64,000 nucleotides of DNA from Pocillopora verrucosa (lineage: Eukaryota; Cnidaria; Anthozoa; Scleractinia; Pocilloporidae), in the NCBI RefSeq assembly GCF_036669915.1, contig NC_089325.1:17673831-17737830 (forward strand), in the 5' to 3' direction. Position numbers and translations under genes: made by a program. Positions 58,801 to 64,000 of the stretch are shown piece after piece (position 1 is the first letter of the stretch; the number at the start of each line of letters is the position of its first letter). Under the pieces are notes generated by a model. That model did not search any database. It was not told the DNA's origin and worked only from the letters and a program-made list of their open reading frames with translations.

Positions 58801-61800
58801 CGAATATCATACATTCTTTGTAGATAGTATACACGACATCACGTCCACATCGCTGTAGTCTAAACACGAGTGAACCCGGATTTAAGTTATTTTTATTTCC
58901 CTCAATCCCTTAATACCCAAGAATCGAGATTATCTACATGTAAATCCAAACTCAGTGACGTTTGCAATCATTGGAAGTTATTTGGCATCTTTTCGTTGCC
59001 ACTTAGTCTGAGAGAGCCTTGTTTTTGTTTGATTTATCACCATCTAATTTTCAAGTGAACGCCGAAATATAACAACCCTAAAATTTTGCAGTGCTAACGT
59101 ATGAAGGCATAAATTGTCTTGCAAAACAGGGTTCTTCGTGTCGTACTCAGTAAGGACTTGTCAAACTTGCCCCGGAACAGTGATTTTTTTATGCTGTCCG
59201 TTTTAATGCTACTTACCATTTGATGAAAAATATTTTATAAGATATGCTGGACCATTCTTATGGTCAGATCGAGGTTAGCTCAAAGAGATTTGTGTAATAA
59301 ACTACTGCGAGTGGAAAAATCACCAAAATAAATCTCTGAGCATATTTTACTTTTATGATAACAGTAATCGCGGTGACTACCTAGAAATGAAAAAATTGTC
59401 TTGGAAATATTCATTTTGGAAAGCATTTGATGGATTACTTCTGATTTTATCACTTTTTAAAATTCATTTTCTTTCGCTGTAATTTTTAAGGTGAGTCATT
59501 TTAAAACGTTTCGCAGTTAACGTCTATATATAGACCTTCCCTCGTTTCGCTAATTAGTGCAATCTAGCTGAGCTTTTGTCTTCATCATATCTTTCAAGTC
59601 TTAAGCCAAAACAAGCTTTTATAAAAAGGGGATCTACATGAAAATCTTAGCTAAACAGATCCATCAAACTAAATTTTGTAGGTTCTCATGTGCGGGATTT
59701 TTTTTACCATATCTTCTCGAGAGGTTCTTGAAGGTTAGGATTTGAAATCATCAATTTGAATCTATGTATGAATCAAAATTTCGAGCGAAAACTTATCATA
59801 GTGTTATGACTAACCTTCAGAGCTTCAACAACTCTTTCAAGTTTTCATGGGCTTCGGTCACGGGAGTCAACTATCTTTTTCTGACTTTCTCTCTTAATAA
59901 GTGTGAAATTTGAAACGAAAGTTTTATGGATGAATAGGTATCTCAACACTTTGCTTCAAATCAGATGTAATATGGATTTCATTAACACCACTAACAGGGA
60001 AGCTTTTAGTACGAAAACTTGTTTACCTAACAACCTTAGAAGTTTAAAAGAAATATCTGATCTTTAAATTTTCGATTTGAACCTTTCTTTTCAGTGATGT
60101 TTCCTTTCTGTTGGGAAAATTTGAGAAAAATATTTCTATTACTGATAAATACTTTTGATCCACTACAAAAAAATCTGTTGGCGTCGTTCTTCAGACAGCG
60201 CCGCCGTGATGTTTAACAAATTAAATTTCTTGTATTATATCGTAAAAAATACAGGCTTGTTGGAAGTATCATGCTGCAAAAATGTTCATTTGCCAGTATA
60301 TTTTTATATTTGCCTATTGACTAGGAGTTTTTGGGCGTTGGAGAAAAGACAATTAAATAAGTTAAGAAGGCAATGCGCAGATTGAACACACAATCTTTAT
60401 GATAGGGTTTGATGAAACAAGTTTTGTTTCTTACCTGTCATGACTGGTAAGTACCGCACGATGAATTTTAGATTTTTACCACCCGTTCAGTATTATTCTT
60501 CCCCCTGCCTCTGGTTTAGCTGACTCTCTTGTGAGTTTCCTTTGTTCATCCAAGACTGAAGCTCGACGAGGGTAACTCAGCACTCGTTTCATGTTCATAA
60601 CGCACCGTGCAAAGATAGAACGAGAGCATATTCGGTTCTTGAATCAGATGGATCTTATTACACCTTGAAAACAAAAGCAAGTCGCAAAAGCAAGAACAAA
60701 CCACAGTTTGGATGAAGCCTGGACTAAAAACAGTAAGTAAAAACCGCTTTCAGTTACATCGTCCCTCATACACACGACAGGTACCTGACTGTTCAATATC
60801 AAATTTATGCTAAATTGTTATCATCATGCTAAATAATTTGCAAGTTTAGCTATTGTTTCGCTGAGCAGTCAAACTTTATACTGAATGGAGCTATACACTT
60901 TACTTTCTTTATGGATCTGTCCAACCACGCTTGTTATTAACACGTTGTTAAAAATTATGCATTTAGTGACAGGTGAAGTGTCAGAAAGTCTTTAAGTTAA
61001 GGTTACACTTATTAAACGCAGCTGCCCTTTTATAGTGTAAATTGAAGCACTGGGCCTAAGGGTAACGAGAAGTTTACCATTTCAATCGTTGGCAGTTTTT
61101 AGCGTTTTTGTAGAAATTAAGATGCCGTTATCGTAACTAAACGATGTAGCCATAATATGAGACCCCCGACCTCCTCTCGTAAATCCGTAATTGTATAGTG
61201 TGTTGTTGCATTGAAAGGAAAACATGCTATTTCATGCATGCGGAAAACCTCGGTAGAAGACAGGACTTTGAGTATCCGTCAATAAACATTCACAGGAAAG
61301 TATTTACATTACCATTTGTTCATCTAATAATTCAATAAATGGCGGGTTAAAGTTATGGAATACGTACAAATTAAAAATCTTTTCTTATTTTCTATTTTTC
61401 TGTAGTTTTATTTTATTTTTTAACAATTTCAATTTGTTGCACAGAAGTTCTTGTCTACCGAGGTGTATATGGAGAGGTACATAGATGGATTGGCAAATGG
61501 AGTTTAAGGTACTTCGGGTAAAATGTTGTTTTTCAAGCTAGCTTTCAAACTTAAAGTTTCTACTTGATATCACATTTCGCCTGGAGGAATTTTTTAACTC
61601 AGCCCTGAAGTAAGCCAAGATAATAATGCAAACCAACAAAAGAAGTCCAAAAACATTGAATGCAAAGATATTTAGAGGTCAGTCACAACGGTATTGCGAA
61701 AAAAGAAGTTAAGCCAAACATTACATGCTCGTAAGATTTTTTTCATGTAAAGCTCTCGGCGGATTTCGTAGCGGAGGAGATATTTCCATTTCTACGAGCT

Positions 61801-62560
61801 CTGGAAATCTCAAAGAAGATTGGAACATAAAATATTGCGAATGTTAATATTACGAAAAAGTGATTGAGAGACAGTGAATGGTTGAACGGTACAGTGCGTG
61901 AGATGAATTGAACGTAAAGCCAATACGATTCTCAGCAGGACATACTGATCTGTCGATTTTCGATGGAAAGAAGATGATGTAACTGTACTTAAAAATGAGC
62001 CGTTTCATAAATTTAAACACCTGACCCTCAAAACAAGTAATCTCTTATAAACCGCTCAAAAAACATCTCAACACTTTTCCTCTATGGATGCATTTTGAAT
62101 TTTTGTTATTATTCTAAGAGCCTGTGCTTAATATGTTAAAAAGGCGACTGCCAAATCTTAATTGAAATTCAAAACTACCAAAGTGGACGAATTTACCTCA
62201 AAGAAAACTGAATTTAGCGTCATGTAGCACTCGAGCGAAAGTCATCAAACTGTGAAACTCACCGCACTTCTGGTTTTTCCTCGTCCTCACTGCATCGTCC
62301 CTCGCTTGTGCTTTAATAAAAGCCTTCCGGCAGTAAATATAAAAGAAGGTGTTGAAAATGTTTATTTAGTAGGCAGTAATTGATATCACGAGACACCTCT
62401 TTGTTATTTGAGTCGTTGAAAATTTATTTATTCTGTACGATTCCCAGTATGAAACACGACCAAAAGCTGCCACTTTAACGAATATGATCTCAAGTAATTT
62501 TCACCGGTTGGGTTCACGCCGTGAAACGTTTCAATTGTGATCAGTTAGGAATCATTCATA
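55870..62560. other. Gene-poor DNA, nothing called
   Basis: 6.7 kb of AT-rich sequence. I find only short chance frames on both strands, (AT)-rich patches near 57415-57440, and no domain, tRNA or clear repeat border. Confidence 0.35.
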
Positions 62561-62760
62561 TTAGCCAGCGGGCAAAAGATTATTCCTTACACAAATTGAC
62601 TTTGCTATTGGGTCGCGACTCTGTGCCAAGAAATTGATATTGAAATCTTTCATTTTGCTTGACAACCACGCGACCACCTCTTCCCGTTCATTGTGACATA
62701 AATGGTGGCCTTTTTCAGGGAGAATCAAGACTTTATCGCAATACTTCAAACGTTGTATTA
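62561..62760 (-). CDS. Possible last exon of an alpha/beta-hydrolase-like gene (partial)
   Basis: After a good acceptor (tctttcag, minus strand, ending 62761) the frame reads IQRLKYCDKVLILPEKGHHL, then CHNEREEVVAWLSSKMKD, ending at a stop at 62561. The pattern of a hydrophobic strand, then GH, then a helix resembles the catalytic-His end of alpha/beta hydrolases (strand 8, His loop, final helix). No exon with a nucleophile elbow (G-x-S-x-G) is seen upstream before the window ends, so other exons lie beyond 64000, or this is a relic or chance. Confidence 0.3.
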
Positions 62761-62761
62761 C

Positions 62762-63879
62762 TGAAAGACTAAGTTTTGAATCCGTTGGAAATCTTTCTTT
62801 AAAATGGCCTCAGGCGAGAGGCCAGTGGTTTTCTGTGAAGCATTTCATATAGCGCTCAATTTACAATGGTGATTCATTACAAGCGTTTATTCCTATTCAG
62901 AATCGTCAAAAACACTCGCGTTAAATCACATTACTACTCATTTCTCGCAGCCAAAACTTAACCTGATGAGACGCAGAATCATTTAGTTCTTGATTGCGTG
63001 TGATCGATGTATTCAATACTTTGGTAACTTCGTGACGCTGTTCAGCCCTATTAATTTGACGCCTTGCATTCGATGTGGATAGATTCACTGATTTTTGCCC
63101 AAAAGGAACCTTAAATGCGTGAGAATGTTCACACATCAATAAGACAGTAATACTTCGCCTCCAAAAAACATTTTTGTTCTTAAAAAGATTATTTTCGAAT
63201 AATAAAGGCTTCTTATTACGCAGGAGCTCTTGAAAAACCTTTGCGAGTCTAACGGTGACAAGCTCTGATGCACGTTTCTGTTCCATTATTGTAATGAATA
63301 TTACATGTCTCACACGTAAGGCCAAAGCTAATCGTCCCCTCTATCAATATCCAATTTTCACAATAATGCATTTCATTTCTTTTAAAATGACTGGAGACCA
63401 TAATTCTTAATTTTTCTTTTGCAAAAAAATGTGAATTAAACTAGCACTTTTCATCTCTGTTTGGAGGTTGGTCCAAATTTAACATCCCTTTTATTCCAGT
63501 AGTATATTCTTATAATTTACATGTAATTGTTTTACCTCTCCATTACTGATGGTTACTTTAGATCCTCCTTCTTTCTTTTTCTGTTTTGCTTTTAAGAAGA
63601 AAGACTGTATTTTCATGATTCTTAAATATCTCTCACTTCATTGTTTCGATGGCTCAGCCTTTACCAATCAATCATCGAAGGCCTCAGTTAAGGTTTGGAG
63701 ATCCTCAGTTAACAGTTAGGAATTTACTTCTAAAGAAAGATAAAAATGAAGTTGTTGTTGAACTTGTTCATTTAAATGAGCGCAATGAAAGTTGGCCAAG
63801 AACCAAACCTTGTGGATCTCTATATGTTAACTTTCAAAGAAAGGCTTTCTTCGACTGGTGGTTTTGAATCGTACAATTT
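62762..63879. other. Unassigned DNA near the right edge
   Basis: Holds a minus-strand 134-codon frame (62921-63325) and a plus-strand 72-codon frame (63649-63867, from ATG). Neither has a domain I know. The second runs directly into the repeat-like right edge and may be coding debris of the same element. Confidence 0.3.
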
Positions 63880-64000
63880 GACAATTATTTCTGAGGTTGC
63901 TCTTCGTCAGAGCGAACAAGAAAGGGTCAACGCTCAAACGTCCGCTTTATAACTCTTTACGGTGGCCAATTTACATTATCGACTCAGCTAATTAAAACCA
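63880..64000 (+). repeat. Repeat-like right edge
   Basis: The stretch with gtcaacgctcaaacgtccgc, followed by taactctttacggtggccaa, closely resembles the end of an interspersed repeat I recall as very abundant in coral genomes. No second copy exists in this window to confirm it. Confidence 0.3.

Noticed and set aside
62921-63325. 134-codon minus-strand frame as an upstream exon of the hydrolase-like gene
   Set aside because: It contains no hydrolase motif (no G-x-S-x-G, no oxyanion loop) and its composition looks non-coding.
1-64000. CRISPR arrays, bacterial operons or an integrated virus
   Set aside because: No regular spacer-repeat arrays, no polycistronic gene runs, no capsid or polymerase signatures; introns and repeats are plainly eukaryotic.

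Overview
The window looks like nuclear DNA of an anthozoan cnidarian, most likely a stony coral. The base composition is AT-rich and the host genes are intron-rich with standard GT/AG junctions. The conserved genes are clearly metazoan (WDR82, an ER-targeted DnaJ, cereblon, an SK-type potassium channel). The DNA between them is full of transposon relics and small TTAA-flanked elements of kinds I remember from coral genomes. The species cannot be fixed from sequence alone.

Layout. 0-3.8 kb: repeat-rich DNA with a small Lys-rich ORF and its decayed tandem copy, a promoter-like patch, a LINE 3' tail, a second LINE C-terminal/3'UTR fragment, and a decayed transposase-like relic. 3.84-8.95 kb: a complete, apparently intact DNA transposon of ISL2EU type. 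It has 81-bp terminal inverted repeats and two convergent genes, a three-exon SAP/SWIM/YqaJ-nuclease protein (+) and a THAP/DDE transposase (-), and it sits inside the older relic. 9.1-10.84 kb: a PIF/Harbinger pair (Myb/SANT-like protein + and transposase -); the transposase carries a one-base frameshift. 11.27-12.23 kb: a broken piggyBac transposase. 14.5-17.6 kb: an intact three-exon chromodomain gene (+) facing a frameshifted coiled-coil gene (-) whose C-terminal half contains the signature SGDGARMTRN. Both starts are preceded by the same short motif. This pair is the best candidate in the window for an undescribed two-gene system. 19.3-21.5 kb: a tRNA-derived SINE, a THAP-domain relic and a TTAA-flanked MITE.

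22.5-40.2 kb is the gene-dense core. WDR82 (+, 9 exons, 324 aa) is followed by a DNAJB9/ERdj4-like gene (-, 2 exons, 211 aa) placed head to head with cereblon (+, 12 exons, 467 aa) across only 247 bp. From 43.55 to 50.40 kb an SK-like calcium-activated K+ channel (-, 5 exons, 658 aa) is spread over 6.9 kb. The last 13.5 kb is almost empty: one pogo-like MITE, one possible terminal exon of an alpha/beta-hydrolase gene, and a repeat-like right edge.

Functionally the host genes are unrelated neighbours: WDR82 in H3K4 methylation/transcription termination complexes, the DnaJ protein in ER protein quality control, cereblon as substrate receptor of the CRL4 ubiquitin ligase, and the SK channel in Ca2+-gated excitability. 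All calls come from reading translations and motifs by eye. Exon borders were placed by GT/AG sites and reading phase, and each multi-exon model given as complete closes in frame.
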